A stretch of DNA of 64,000 nt from Takifugu bimaculatus (lineage: Eukaryota > Chordata > Actinopteri > Tetraodontiformes > Tetraodontidae). The stretch is taken from contig SWLE01000375.1 of assembly GCA_004026145.2 (NCBI GenBank), positions 186,001-250,000 of the forward strand, read 5' to 3'. The position numbers and the translations under genes are program-made. Below, piece after piece: positions 21,295 to 33,887 of this stretch. How positions within the stretch are numbered: the stretch's first letter is position 1; each line of letters opens with the position of its first letter. The notes beneath the pieces are model-generated. The model was given only the letters and a program-made list of their open reading frames with translations, was not told the origin of the DNA and ran no database searches.

Positions 21295-24200
21295 ATGAAG
21301 TTCTGTCTTTTGCTTTACTGGGTTTTGCTGCCAGCAGCAGAATGTGGTAGGTGACACAACTGTAATGGCGAAAGTTTGGATTTGCAGGGTTGTTAGACGC
21401 CGCGCAAAGTTTGTCAAGTTTGTTGAATAAAGTTTATTTTGGTCACCACGTGTTACACTCATCGAGAACCTCAGGCTCCGAACCGAACTGCAGCGTTTGA
21501 AACACGCGCCTTTCTTGTCGCGCTCTTTGCGTCAAACACTTGAACAGATTCCCGAGAGAAGTTCCATGGACATCCAAAGATTTAAGACTGACTGATCCAT
21601 GATCCACAACCACGTTTAAATATTAATAATAAAATACTGGCTAAAGACAGGAAACGTACAAAAAGAACATTTTATGGTTTGCTCTGGAGACCCGGAGAAG
21701 CTGCTTTATTAAGTGTAATAGTTCTTGATCTTCCTTTTCTTTTTTAAACTGGTGGTTGTTTCAGCTTATTACTGCAATCGACTGTTGAGTGTAGATCAGG
21801 AAGCAAGCATAAAAAAGCATTTATTCAGCCTGATATTTCTTCTGATTGTTTGGTATCCGTGTGGCCTACAAAGCCTGAGTGAGACCCTCCAGAAGGGCAC
21901 CAAATTTAAACAACGGGTGTCCACAGGTGTGGTAGTTTCCAACCAGGTGTAATCCTGCAAAGACAGAATCCCGAACTCTGAGTGGCTGAGAGCCAGTGGA
22001 TTTGAAATTAGGATCCTCCTCCCAGGCGAGACGCCGACGTGGATTATAAACTCCCAACGTTGCTCCTGATAACCACACTATCTTCAGCCAGAGATTCTTG
22101 TCTTCGTTATCTGGATCTACCCAAGAACACTGCCACTGCGCTCCTCTACCTCATTCCCTTTCCTTTCTCTCTCCTATTGCTCCTGCCTTTTTCCTTTCAG
22201 TTTGTGCTTTGTTATTGTTTCAACTTCTTCCTTTTTCCTAATTTGACATTAAAACACAGTTTCCTGTGTTCCTGTCAGAACCTTTTGATGCAAGAACTCC
22301 ATTTGTTTGTGTGTTTCAGGTTCCCATTCTCTTGAGTTCTTGTCTACAGGACGTGTTCAGCCTGGATCTCGGCCCCATTTTGAACAAGTTACAGAGTTTG
22401 ATGGAGTTGTGATCTCTCACTGTGACAGTGGGACACAACAAGAACACTTCAAACCCGTCCTGGAATCCCACAACTTACCTGGGACCTGCAGACCAGCATG
22501 TTATGATGTTTTTGATGCTCTCAAAGCGATTTCTAAATTCATCAATCACACACGGAGTAAGTTTGTAGCACATTTGCTTTATAATTAGGAATTAAAACCT
22601 TTAACTAAAGAGAAAAAACAATCCTTGTAGATGTTCAGCGGCGGCGTGGCTGCATCACGTCAGACGAGAGGATTGAATCTGCTTTTGACAACTGGGCAGT
22701 GAATGGAGAGGGTTTCATTCAGTTTGATGCTGGAGCTCAGAAATGGAAAGCCCTGTCTCCTTCTGCAGAAATGATTAAAGAATTGTGGAACGGCTATGAG
22801 GCTCAGAACCATTTCTATGGACACTTCATCAATAAACAATGTCCAGAAATGATCCATCAGATCAAATTAAAAGAAACGGAAAAAAGAACAGGTGAATAAA
22901 CACACACATATATTTGTACTTGTATCTTTGTGAGGACTTACACAGATTCATGAAATACCTGTTTTTTATGACATAGCATTTAAAATCTAACAACCACACA
23001 GATTTGGCTCATTGGACATAATTCAGGAATTAACCTGAACACATACAAAAGTATCTTTTCTTCCCCTGGCTGGTCCCACCCTGATCATCACCTTTTCTAT
23101 CCTCCTGCAGATCTCCGTGTGTTTGCCAACCCTGTTGACAGAACCAAGGCATTGCTGAAGTGCCACGTCACCAGTACTGACAAATCAGTGCGTTCAGTGT
23201 CTCTGACTGAAGACGGGGCCCCCAAGGCAAACTGGATCACTGTAACTGGCCCGTTGCCTTCTGGGGATGGATCAGTGATCCTCATCCTGACAGCTGAGGT
23301 CCCCCTGATCCACAACAACATCTATGGCTGTGTTGTCCAAACAGAAGACAGAAACATCACTGTCATGTGGGGTGAGAACTTTACATTTACATACTGCTGC
23401 ATGATTGTTATTGAGTTGTGATCCAGGCTGCACACAGGCCAGTGGGATCTTATTGTTGCTGGGGGGGTTCTGGTGTGTTGGGTACTCTGGTAAAAGTCCC
23501 TCATGAAGAAGCTCTGAAACGTTCCTGGTGATTCTCTGGTCTTCCTCCATCTGAAAGCAGACCTTTGGATCTTTTCTGGCTGAGATTACAGCAGTGTTGG
23601 TCATTAACTCTGTCAGAAACGGCTGTTTCGATGCTGTTGAAACTTATTTGAGAATTTTTTTATGTCTCTCCACAAGTTTTTTTTTTTGGCCCATTTAATT
23701 AATTAATTTAACGTGCTTCATATGTTTCCAGAAAGAAACGAGCTACTACAGAGTTACAATTTGGTGCAGGCAGTGGAATGCACAGAATCACCCTCTGCCA
23801 GCAGGGGGCGCTGCAGCAGCTCAGCACCCACCTTTCTATCGTCTTGGCACAGAATTATCAGTGCGCAACGTTGAGCTTCAGTCTGTGTCCAGGCCTCAGA
23901 CAACTGTCGGCATGTCACGTTGGTCCAGACAGTTAATAAATGTAACAGTTGAAATACTCTAAATAGAGTCAGTTACACTTTCTGTTATTCGGAGCACAGC
24001 TTTCAAAATATTAAAAATACGTTTATTACAATAACACATGACGACATGCTGCATAGAGTAAAGTATGGCCAGTTTGGTGATTACAATAATCATGTTTTTG
24101 TTGTTTATACTCTTTTATGAGCAGATGGAAACACACTTGATGGACGACACATCCTTTACATCCAGATGACGTTTTGGAGAATTATCGGCATCATCTTTAC

Positions 24201-24420
24201 AGTTTGTTGTTTAATCTCCGTGATGACTCTTTTGTGTAAGTCTCACTTCTTTGATTGTAACTTTCAAGTCAGTCTGTGAGCTGATATTTTACTATTGTGG
24301 CCCTGCATTAATAGAATGTTAATGATGTTTCTTGTGAAATACACCTGTCAGCATCTATTAATTGTTCCTTCATTTTATTTCTTCATAGGCACAAGAGGTA
24401 AAAGAGGTGAGGAAACTTAA
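21295..24420 (+). CDS. Gene D: divergent MHC class I-like heavy chain, intact
   Basis: Exons 21295-21346, 22320-22556, 22631-22891, 23111-23371, 24125-24235 and 24389-24420 join to 317 residues, all introns phase 1. The signal peptide is the MKFCLLLYWVLLPAAECG type. Alpha-1 and the Ig-like alpha-3 are nearly identical to gene A. Alpha-2 keeps Cys8 and Cys71 but differs in the helix (KELWNGYEAQNHFYGHFINK). The transmembrane exon is of the GRHILYIQMTFW type shared with F and K. The tail is only about ten residues (CTRGKRGEET). Alpha-3 keeps an NIT sequon. Homology with type-1 genes starts about 24 bases before exon 2, marking a recombination edge. Likely a non-classical class I surface molecule. 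Confidence 0.85.
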
Positions 24421-25231
24421 CTCATGAGTCCATTGAAGAATAACTGGGGGAAGATGGATTTTATCCATGGAGGACTTGAGCAGAGACGACATCAATGATC
24501 CAGGATGTTTTACTCTTCATGCTGAAAGTGCACGTCTATAGAAACGTGTAGACCTGAACAGAGGATCCAAAGTCACATGTACTGTAATATTTGGACTGTG
24601 TTGTCATCCAGTAGCAGAGCTTTGAGACTTGTGCTGCTGACACGGGTCTAACCTTCACTGACTGTCATCTTTTTTAAGAAGCCAAGAAGCCAAACTATGG
24701 AAAACTTTAGCACTTTGACCCTAAATTCAGTGTTAATGATCTTGAACTTCTTAAATCAGAGCTTAACACTCATTTTTCAAAACTACCGTTAAACACCTCG
24801 TAATGCTGTCACTTTATGTCTGGTTTCATTTATTTTTGTGTTATTTACTCATTCATCTCCTCTATTTTGTCTGCGTCATTATTTATTTTATGTAAAACTG
24901 GTTAACGACTGGGCATTATAAAAATCTTATGTTGTTGAATGTATGATGACTTTATTTCTGTTTCTGAAAGACTCTGAAGTTGTTCTTTTAATAATTTAAC
25001 AAATTCATGTGAAATAGAAAATAAGGTCCACTTATATTCTATTTAAAATGATAAATTGTTTAACAGTGTTTGGGAAAATATTTTGCAGAACTTGATATGT
25101 GAAATCATTAATAATGGAAAGAACAATAGAAACTCTTAAACATTTGTAAATATTGTATGTTTTTACTTCCCGCAATAAACAAGAGCCTGTGTGATAATGT
25201 TTATTTTCATTTACATGCGGGAATGTCTGAT
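24421..25231 (+). other. 3' untranslated region of gene D
   Basis: Shared with the 3' flanks of F (38973-39355) and K (63263-63720). The AATAAA at 25174-25179 is the likely polyadenylation signal. No coding content is seen. Confidence 0.5.
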
Positions 25232-25335
25232 TAGATGAGGTGGTTAACATTGTCTCATCACAGCAACAAGGTTGTGGGTTCCAATCCCCTGGGATCGCAG
25301 CTTTATCAGTGCAGTTTGGAAGTTCTCCCAGGATG
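25232..25335 (+). repeat. Degraded teleost tRNA-like interspersed repeat
   Basis: A GTGGTTAACATTGTCTCATC stretch, CACAGCAACAAGGTTGTGGG and a B-box-like GGTTCCAATCC, followed by a TTTGGAAGTTCTCCCAGG stretch, resemble the very common fish repeat with GTTAGCACTGT, CACAGCAAGAAGG and GGTTCGAATCC. A second copy is at 63748-63860 downstream of gene K. It is not a functional tRNA gene. Confidence 0.55.
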
Positions 25336-25598
25336 TTTCACGAAATGACCACTGACTCTTTTAGTTCATTTGTGTTTTAGCCATTTTGAAAAAAACAACT
25401 TTAATTTGGCCAGGTTTAGTTACATATTTGGTCTCATATTTTAGCCTTTTTGTGGTCATTAAAGTACCGGTAATGTCCTGCTGAAACACCAGTACTTTTC
25501 ATACAAAGAGAATCCACACAGAAACCTCTGAATGTAGAAGGTTTAGGGCAGAACACTGGCTGAACAGGTTCAGGGACACTGTTCTGTCATCTGTCGCC

Positions 25599-25678
25599 TG
25601 CAGAAATGATTAAAGATTTGTGGAACAACCGTGAGGCTCAGAACAATTTGTTGGGACACTTCATCAAGGAACAACTGT
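25599..25678 (+). pseudogene. Remnant E: middle of a class I-like alpha-2 exon, left of an LTR insertion
   Basis: Frame reads AEMIKDLWNNREAQNNLLGH then FIKEQL, the alpha-2 helix of the family with its own variant residues. It breaks at an AACAACTGT repeat (25670-25678) and resumes at 33888 with the rest of the exon. No exon 1 or exon 2 of this copy is found upstream. Confidence 0.75.
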
Positions 25679-25805
25679 TAGATTTTGGGTTTTAACAGGA
25701 CCCGAGAGCAGGCCAGAACACAGTGGTAAAATGTCCAAATGAGTTTTATTGACAGGGGAACACTCAAAGAAGACAGAAGCAGAAGCAGTTTGAGTCCTCA
25801 AACGA

Positions 25806-28800
25806 GTGATGGGCAAATGATACCGAGGCTTCGGAGCTTGTGTCACTCTTCCTGAAGCGGAGAGATTCGAAACACTGTGGGAGCTTGTATCAAAACACCA
25901 GTGTCACGTGACCGATGACGTTTGAAGCTTCGACTGTCATCGCTGTTTCGCTTCGCGCTTCATTGCTTCAAAATGTTTCGAAGCCTTTCATTGGCTCAAT
26001 GTTTCAGTGTGTGTCAGGGGCTCATGGAGTTTCAATGCATTCTGATGCGATGATAGCTGGACAGGTGCGACAGATTTGAGTGATTTGATGGCATACCAGC
26101 TATATAAGATGCATAATTATGCTTCAGAATCGTTGGGTTGTGAGGAGATAGAGATTTGGAGAGTGAGAATGAGAGTATTTTGGCACGTTTCATGGCGAGT
26201 ACCACCAATAAGCGATGTTCTAAAGTTTGGGATCATTTTGATCTCATAGCACCAAATAAGGTAGAATGCAGTTCATAGCATACATTTTATGTTTCCATAA
26301 TTGAATTGTATTTTTAATTTGTAAATGGGTCTCAAAATTACAATTGCTTGTAGGTGCGGTGCTTGCAATGCACACAAGAGTTGTCTCACAGCAACAACAC
26401 ATCATCTATGCTGAGACACTTGCGTGCTCGGCATGACGACAATCACGACCCTGTCAACGCTGGAAATCCTGACAGGAAGCTAAATATATATGTGTATATA
26501 CTGTATATATGTATGTGTGTGTCTATTCATTGTAGATGTTGTGTATCGTCTTCATATAGCAACCATTCTCCCACAGTGTCCAGAAAACAGAAGCTGGATG
26601 AGGCCTTGGTGGACATGATAGTTAAAGATGGTCGGCCTTTTTCTATCATTGAGGATGAAGGGTTCCAAAAATTCATTAAAATCCTGGACCCATCATTCTC
26701 CATTCCAAGCTGCAAAACTGTAAAGGCAATGGTGGAAGCAAGGTACACTGTAGCCAAAGAGAAGGCCTTGGCAGAAATTAAGCAGACTTCAGCTGTTAGT
26801 TTGAGTGCTGACATGTGGACATCAGTCAACATGGATGCGTACCTTGGTGTCACTTGCCATTATGTGTCAGTCTAGATCTGGCTACTGTGCTTTTAGGTGT
26901 GCAGTATTGGCCCACACAGCAGCTAATATTTCACATGCAATTGCAAATTTGATGACAGTGGGGAATCACTAAAAAGGGCTGTGGGATGGTTACTGATGGG
27001 GCTCACAATATGGTGGCAAGTGTAACTCAGTTAAACGTGAGACATATTTATTGCTTTGCCCACATGCTGAATCTCATTGTCAAAAAATGACTCTGTCAGA
27101 CGTCTGAGCTGGAGAACATGCGCAGTAGGGCCCGCAGAATGGTGGCACACTTCAAGTCCAGTTCCAAAGCAAAGGAAAAGTTGTGTTCTATTCAAACTAA
27201 TATGGGCATGCCCCAAAAAAAGCTTGTCCAAGAGGTCGAAACCAGATGGAACAGCACTTATGCCGTGCTCCATAGGCTTTATGAGCAGAGAGAACCTTTA
27301 GGGGCAGCCCTGGCATCACTTAGCACTGGCATAGTGCCTGTCACTGCTGATGACTGTGCAGCAATCAACCATTGCCTGACAGTCTTAAGGCCATTCTATC
27401 AGGCAACTGTTGAGGTTTCTGAGGAAAGGAGAGTGTCAGGCTCAAAGGCAATTCCTTTAGCCAAAATGCTGAGACATGCCATTTCTGCTGAGTGCCCAAA
27501 TGGCTCCTTGTATTGGTGCCACGCTTGCCAACCATTTGAGAAATAATATGAATGAAAAATTCAGTGGCTTGGAAAAGGTGAACTCCCTGTCTGTGGCAAC
27601 CATCTTGGATCCACGATTTAAAGAGGCTGGCTTTACTAATCAAAGCAATGCTCAGGCTGCTGTAGAAAGGCTGACACGAGAGTGTGCCAGTCTTATTGGT
27701 GGGCCGGCAGAAGATGTGCCACTGGAGACTGCAACAACATCTGCCAGTGCTAGTGAACAAAATTACAACTTGTGGGCTTTAATGGACAACTACAGTGGGA
27801 TCTCTACTTACGAACGTCTCTGCATGCAAATTTTTCAGGTTACGAAGCGTCTCAACGGGAAAATATTTCCTCTGTTTATGAAGGAAATTTCAGGATACGA
27901 AGGTCAAAAATACGCTACCGCGGAGTTTAGCGAACAAAAACTGCTAGTAGCTGCTCTGCCATTGGCTATCGCCTAGCATCTTCCTGTCATCCCATTGGCT
28001 AGGAGGGACGTCAATCTGTACCAGTTTGTGCGTATCCCAGCATCGCCTTCGGGATTTATTGTGGGTGTTCGTATGTTTGTCCATTAGATGGCGGTGTTAC
28101 CACAAGTGTTAACGTTTGTTGCTAGTAATGAGGCTAATGTAAGATTAGCCTGTAATAAAGTTCATTTTGTTCCTGGAGAAGCCTTGCACTGAATTCCTAC
28201 ATTTATTGTGCGGTAATCTAATTGTGACATGTATTTGTTACATGTTTTCATGCATTTTTATGATTTATAAAAAAAATTATGTCCGAATTTTTGGGGGCTT
28301 GGAACGGATTAGGGCATTTACATGGAAAACGCGTCACTACTTATGTAATTTTCAGGTTACAAAGCAACTTCTGGAACGAATAAAATTTGTAAGTAGAGGT
28401 TCCACTGTATGTAGAGTCTCAGCAGCACATCTGCCAGCGCTGCAGTGGAGATCCAGAGGTATGCATGTTGATTACTGTTGAAACATCAGTTTTTTTATTC
28501 AGTCATTCATTGTCTTACTGTCTGTGTCATAAATATTTGAAAGAACAAATTTTGACAAGATCCCTTGAAGTACTGGGTGGCACGAAAGCCTTTATATCCT
28601 ACGCTGTGGAAACTTGCATGCAAGTATCTGTGCATCCCAGCATTGTCTGTTCCCTGTGAAAGGATATTTTCCAAAGCTGGGGAGCTGGTCAGCCAGAAGA
28701 GGAGCAGACTGAAGCCTGCAACAGCAGGAAAAATGATATTTCTCAATAAAAACATGTGAAGAGGGAATAACTTGTCTGCTTCTGTGAATAATTATTCCAA

Positions 28801-29140
28801 ATCAAACATACAAGTCCCCAAATGACAAACTATTATCTTTAAAGGTTTTCCTTAAAAACACTTCACACACACAAAAACAATGTTTCTGAATTCCAACACC
28901 ATGATCATTTGCAAAGTAGGAAGGATCTCTAATCCTGTTAGGGACTTTGAGTATAGTTTTTAAATAAATCTCAAAGTGTTCAATAAACCCTTAACCAACA
29001 CTGAACCCTTAATATAATTTGCATTTATTCTTTGGGTTAGTCTTGAATGTGTATTAGAGTAAGGAGGAGAGCATCTGCCTATTTTATTGTAATGACTATA
29101 ATCGTTTGGTATGAATGAACAAAACACCTGGATGACCACA
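25806..29140 (+). mobile_element. hAT1 transposon, copy 1 (BED finger plus transposase, decayed)
   Basis: The left end AGTGATGGGCAAATGATACC is the inverted partner of the right end seen in the second copy (42240-42260). An ATG at 26192 begins the first half of a BED zinc finger (KVWDHFDLIAPNK). An intron to 26353 is followed by VRCLQCTQ...MLRHLRARH, giving C-x2-C and H-x4-H. Transposase continues with SLSADMWTSVNMDAYLGVTC (about 26800), and hATC at 28605-28757 (IPALSVPCERIFSKAGE). Stops and frameshifts break it. A TA-flanked MITE is nested at 27793. The right end is lost where hAT2 begins. Confidence 0.85.
27793..28407. mobile_element. MITE with TA target duplication nested in hAT1, copy 1
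   Basis: 615 bp with inverted ends CAGTGGGATCTCTACTTACG and the reverse complement of GTAAGTAGAGGTTCCACTG, flanked by TA on both sides (27791-27792, 28408-28409). It also has subterminal 'TTTCAGGTTACGAAGC'-like inverted repeats. No transposase is seen. The second copy of hAT1 has it at the same site (40715-41340), so it entered before the block was duplicated. The superfamily is not identified. Confidence 0.75.
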
Positions 29141-30010
29141 CGATGTTCTGCAGGGCTGCCTTGGCCTTCTCCTTTTCTTCCACTTCCCTCCTCTCCACCA
29201 TGGCTTTAACTGTCTGCCTTGATGGAAGGGTGCATGTGGGATCCAGTTTAGCCACCAGAGCACGGAAGCCCGGATCAGACACCACAGTGAGAGGCTGGGA
29301 ATCTTTCACTATGAAATCCACTAGAGCTTCATCAAGCTCCTGCTTCCTGCTACATAAAATATGGAAGTTAGCAGAACAAGATTAATTTAGTTAATTAACT
29401 AATTCTATACACCCAAACCTGCGCAGTAAAGTTTAAAAGTTACTCTTAATATTGCCTGGAACAGCACCCACTCACCTGGTGGAAACGTCATCACAGCAGC
29501 ACCACCAGCTTCATTCTCATGTTTGGCTGGGTAATGCCTCATCATTGATGACGTGTTATTATTATATGTCGGGAACAAAGCAAACACTTCACCTGCAAAT
29601 TAAAAATGAGATCTGTGTGTGGTTTATTATTTGTTACTGTGTGAATAAGAGTTGAAAAATACGTTTGTAACACTTACCTTGTTCGGCGGCACCATTTCAA
29701 AGTGGTCCCAGACTTGAGATCTCTTCCTGGTTGGTTCCATTGCAAAGCAAAAAGAAAGCAAACCGAAAGCAATACGAACGCTAATCAAATCAATCCAAAA
29801 AGGTATTGACCAGATAGGCAACGTTTTGCGCTGAAAGCCCCGCCCATTGAACCGAACCAGTCAGCTGATTCAGTCAGAATGAAGCAGTGAAGAGGTTCAA
29901 ACGTCATCAGTCACGTGATTTGAAGCGAACGCGGAGGAGTGCTCCAAAAAAATACTCGATCGAGTTTTGGGGCGTGGTTCTAAGTCCCGTGTCAGAGGGA
30001 ACATCACTAG
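29141..30010 (-). mobile_element. hAT2 transposon, 5' half, inverted copy
   Basis: Minus strand. The N-terminal half-BED frame MEPTRKRSQVWDHFEMVPPN starts near 29741. The second half (NNNTSSMMRHYPAKHE) is near 29530-29575, and the region up to the catalytic core (KDSQPLTVVSDPGF, ending near 29145) follows. The right edge near 30008 ends CATCACTA, the hAT terminus. The C-terminal half lies on the other side of the L2 on the opposite strand (32269-33634), so this locus is an inverted rearrangement of two hAT2 copies. Confidence 0.75.
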
Positions 30011-30454
30011 TTGTGAGGAGCTGAAGAAATCAGACTTCTGCATTAAATCATCCTGTCAACCGCAGAAAGCGCCACTTCATTAAAGACCGCTGCGCAGGGG
30101 AAGGAAACGGAGTCATCGCCACACAAACAAAGGGAAGTCTTCAATCACACACATAACCTCGTTTCTGGTGTCCAGATGCAAACAATAATTAAAACAGTAA
30201 TTAAACACATCAACAACCAGAACTCGATAAATAAAACACTAACAATGAAAGTTGCAAAACATAACATTTACAACGAACAAAAACAGCGTTAACACAAACC
30301 TGAACCCACAGACACACTGCTACAAAGCATGCTGGGAAATTCCCACACTGACCCTCCCCAACACGGTACAATATTTTATATCTAGATAGTAGTACCGTAC
30401 ATGTTTTTGGAATGGTTGTTTTTTAAAGTATCAGTTTAACAAATGCGGAAGAAC

Positions 30455-32268
30455 AAGAATCAGAATCAGATTTATTGCCATTGTTCATGTAATACACAGT
30501 ATTACACAAACTAGGAATTTGACATGGTGTGACGCTGCGACATTCAACATAAAGAAGACCACACTAGAATAAGATAAATAAAATAAAATAAGACTTATAT
30601 ACAGTATATACATAAATAGTAAGTGGTAAGAGGTATGTGGTGAGAAATAGTGCAGGTCCAAGCAGTAATGTATTGCTCGTGAGTCCGACTGGCTGCTGTA
30701 CATGGTGCTTAAGTGATAAGTCACTTGGTGTTCAGCAGCCTGATGGCAGAGGGGAAGAAGCTGTTCATGTAGCGGGAGGTTTTGGTCCGAATGGACCGTA
30801 GTCTCCTGCCTGAGGGGAGGGGGGAAAACAGTCCGTGACCAGGGTGGGAAGGGTCGGCCGTGATCCGACCTGCACACCTCCGGGTCCTGGAGATATACAG
30901 GTCCTGGATGGATGGAAGCCTGCAGCCGATCACCTTCTCGGCAGCGCGCACGACGCGCTGCAGCCTCAGTCTGTCCCTGGCGGTGGCACCAGCAAACCAC
31001 ACGGTGATGGAGGAGGTGAGGATGGACTCCATGATGGCCGTATAAAACTGCGCCAACATCCTGGGAGGCAGTTTGAGCTTCCTCAGCTGCCGTAGGAAGA
31101 ACATCCTTTGCTGGGCCTTCTTGATGAGGGAGCTGATGGTTGGCTCCCACTTAAGGTCCCGGGTGATGGTGGTGCCCAGGAAGCGGAAGGAGTCCACGAT
31201 GGTGATGGGGGAGTCCATGAGGGCAAGGGGGGGCAAAGGGGCTGTGACTTTCCTGAAGTCCACAATCATCTCCACTGTTTTCTGAGCGTTCAGCTGCAGG
31301 TTGTTGTGTCCGCACCAGGACACCAGTCGAGCCACCTCCCTCCTGTAGGCAGTCTCGTCTCCATTGGAGATGAGCCCGATGAGGGTGGTGTCATCCGCAA
31401 ACTTGATCAGTTTGACAGACTGGTGGCTTGAGGTGCAGCAGTTAGTGTACAGGGAGAAGAGCAGGGGGGAAAGTACACAGCCCTGGGGTGATCCAGGGCT
31501 GATGGAGACAGAGTCCGAGACAGTCTTCCCCAGCCGCACATACTGCCTCCGATCCGTCAGGAAGTGAGTGATCCACCTGCAGAGGGAGTCAGGCACACTA
31601 AGCTGGGACAGCTTGTCCTGTAGCAGAGCGGGGCGGATGGTGTTGAACGCAGAGCTGAAGTCCACGAACAGGATCCTCGCGTAGGTTCCCGGGGAGTCCA
31701 GATGCTGCAGGATGGAGTGAAGGGCCAGGTTGACCGCGTCGTCCACAGATCTGTTGGCTCTGTAGGCGAACTGCAGTGGATCCAGGAGTCACTGTGGTGT
31801 AGCAGTGATCCAGCGTGTTCTCTGCTCTGGTGGGGCATTTGATAAACTGTTTGTACCTGGGGAGCTCGTATCTCAGGTTGCTCTGATTAAAGTCACCAAG
31901 CACGATAACCAGAGCGTCGGGATAGGTCCGCTCCACTTGTTGAATACAGTCTGCGAGCGTGCGCTGAGCCTCGCGCACGTCCGCATCTGGCGAGATGTAA
32001 ACGGAGGTCAGAATGAATGAAGCGAACTCACGCAGAGAATAGAAGGGTCTGCAGTTGATGAAAAGGTATTCCAAAGCAGGAGAACAGTGCTGAGAGATCA
32101 CGGTCACATCAGTGCACCAGTCACTGTTGATGTAGAAGCAGACTCCACCGCCTGCTCTCTTGCCAGAGAGCGCCAGGTCGCGGTCGGCACGGAACAGCTG
32201 GAATCCCTCGAGGAGGAGCGCGCTGTCCGGTGTCTCTTTCCTGAACCAGGTTTCAGTGAAGCAGATAT
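30455..32268 (-). mobile_element. L2/CR1-like LINE, endonuclease and reverse transcriptase, internally deleted
   Basis: Minus strand. An apurinic-type endonuclease part runs from about 32268 to 31790 (blocks ETWF, GGGVCFYINSDWC, VIVLGDFN, LDHCYTT). It is joined to reverse transcriptase at 31790, with the linker and early RT missing. RT is open at 30721-31746 with VDFSSAF, SPGSPQGCVLSPLLFSLYTN and the catalytic FADDT. The 3' end has the common fish L2 tail AAGAATCAGAATCAGATTTA (+ strand near 30450-30475). The RT frame is open and looks relatively young, but the copy lacks a complete coding region. Confidence 0.88.
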
Positions 32269-33634
32269 AGTGAAAGATTCCCAGCCTCTCACTGTGGTGT
32301 CTGATCCTGGCTTCCGTGCTCTGGTGGCTAAACTGGATCCCACATGCACCCTTCCATCAAGGCAGACAGTTAAAGCCATGGTGGAGAGGAGGGATGTGGA
32401 AGAAAAGGAGAAGGCCAAGGCAGCCCTGCAGAATGTTGACAGTGTCAGCTTGACCGCAGATATGTGGACCTCCATCAACATGGATGCGTATCTCGCCGTC
32501 ACCTGTCATGCTATTCATGCAGGTGAACTCTCCACCACCCTGGTGGGAGTTCGGCCTTTTCCTATCAGTCACACAGCAGAGAACATCGCTGGAACTGCTC
32601 GAGAGCTTTTAAGGCAGGGGTGGGGGGGTGCACATATAAAATATAAAAATCTTATTGCGTTGCGGGCCGGAACTCAAACAAAATGGCAAAAGACCTTGGC
32701 ATAAACCTCAATAGAATTATGAATGATAAACTCAGTGGAATAGAAACCACAAGCATCTTCTCTTTATCATCATTACTTGACCCAAGATTTAAAACACTCG
32801 GATTCCAAAGCCCTTCAAATGCCGAGTCAGCTGTGCACCGGTTAAAATCGGAGTGTGCGGCATTGTTGCGTAATGCACCCACCCAAGAGGACCCGCCGTC
32901 CACTTCAACAGCACAGCCAGAACCAGCTGCTTCTTCCCAAGGTACAAAAATGATAGAATTTGGATCAACAGATTTATTTGCATTGATTCATGTACAGACT
33001 AAACTTTATGTAATGTTTTATTTTGAGTCATTGATCCGTGGAAGCTGTTGGACAGGGATGCTGAAGAAGCAAGAGCGTCCAGGAATGCCACCGCTGATGC
33101 CATAGTGGAGGTGCAGCGTTATCTGTCAGCCCCTCCACTTGAACGATCACAGGACCCTCTGGTGTACTGGACGACAAACAAAGCCCTGTACCCAAACCTG
33201 TACCACCTGGCAAACCAGTACCTCGCAACACCAGCATCCTCTGTGCCCTGAGAGAGGGTGTTTTCTAAAGCCGGGGAAATGGTTTCAAAAAACAGAAACT
33301 GCCTCAAACCCTCGACTGTGGAGAAACTGTTGTTTTTAAATAAAAATGCATAAGCACACCAGTTCACCCAAGCACCTTAGGCCCATACCCCCATCTGTTC
33401 CTAAAATATATAGAAAAATAATATTATAATAATACAACATCAAAAGTGCACAAACAGCAAAACTCAAAGTGCACGCTTGCTGGGTCATCAACCTTTTGCA
33501 TGGCTGCAGTACCACCAATGCGCCAGCAGATGACGCCCGCGTTCGAAATGATTGAAGCTTCGAGTAATGAACCAATTTTCAACACAATGGTCCAAAAGGG
33601 TTCAAAGCGTCATGAAACCTCATTTGGACATCAC
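32269..33634 (+). mobile_element. hAT2 transposon, 3' two-thirds, direct copy
   Basis: Begins KDSQPLTVVSDPGFRAL, then SLTADMWTSINMDAYLAVTC (about 32450), a middle block at 32683-32940, and a hATC region at 33120-33350 where a TGA (33249-33251) replaces the Cys of VPCERVFSK. A 60-bp remnant of the Charlie-like hAT (GGCAGGGGTGGGG and a TTATTGCGTTGCGGGCCGG) sits at 32613-32672. The right end CATCACTA is near 33630. It is nearly identical to 57490-58866. Confidence 0.8.
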
Positions 33635-33645
33635 TACTTAAATGT

Positions 33646-33690
33646 GCAGGGAAGGCAGGGAAGGCAGGGAAGGCAGGGAAGGCAGGGAAG
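33646..33690 (+). repeat. Short minisatellite, 9-bp GGGAAGGCA units
   Basis: About five tandem units at the junction between hAT2 and the LTR. The duplicate locus at 58881 has expanded to eleven 10-bp units. Confidence 0.8.
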
Positions 33691-33887
33691 ACAAGACAAG
33701 ACAGGCCAAGCACAGCAACTTTGGGGCAACACTCCACAAAGCACCACAACCCTCTGGCCCTGATGGGGAGGCGCTCCCTCCTTAAGTAGGTGGCCAGATG
33801 TTAATTGCCCACAGGTGCGCTTGCCTGCAGCGCAAACTGAGCTCCTCACGCCCCCTGGAGGGAAGACCAGGCACAACCCTGGACCCC

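Noticed and set aside
25232..25335. A possible tRNA gene, suggested by a B-box-like GGTTCCAATCC
   Set aside because: No cloverleaf or good A box can be drawn, and the surrounding sequence fits a common degraded fish repeat.
26354..28759. A host ZBED-type gene instead of a transposon
   Set aside because: The BED finger and hATC region sit between hAT-like terminal repeats, with many stops and duplicate copies, so this is transposon sequence.
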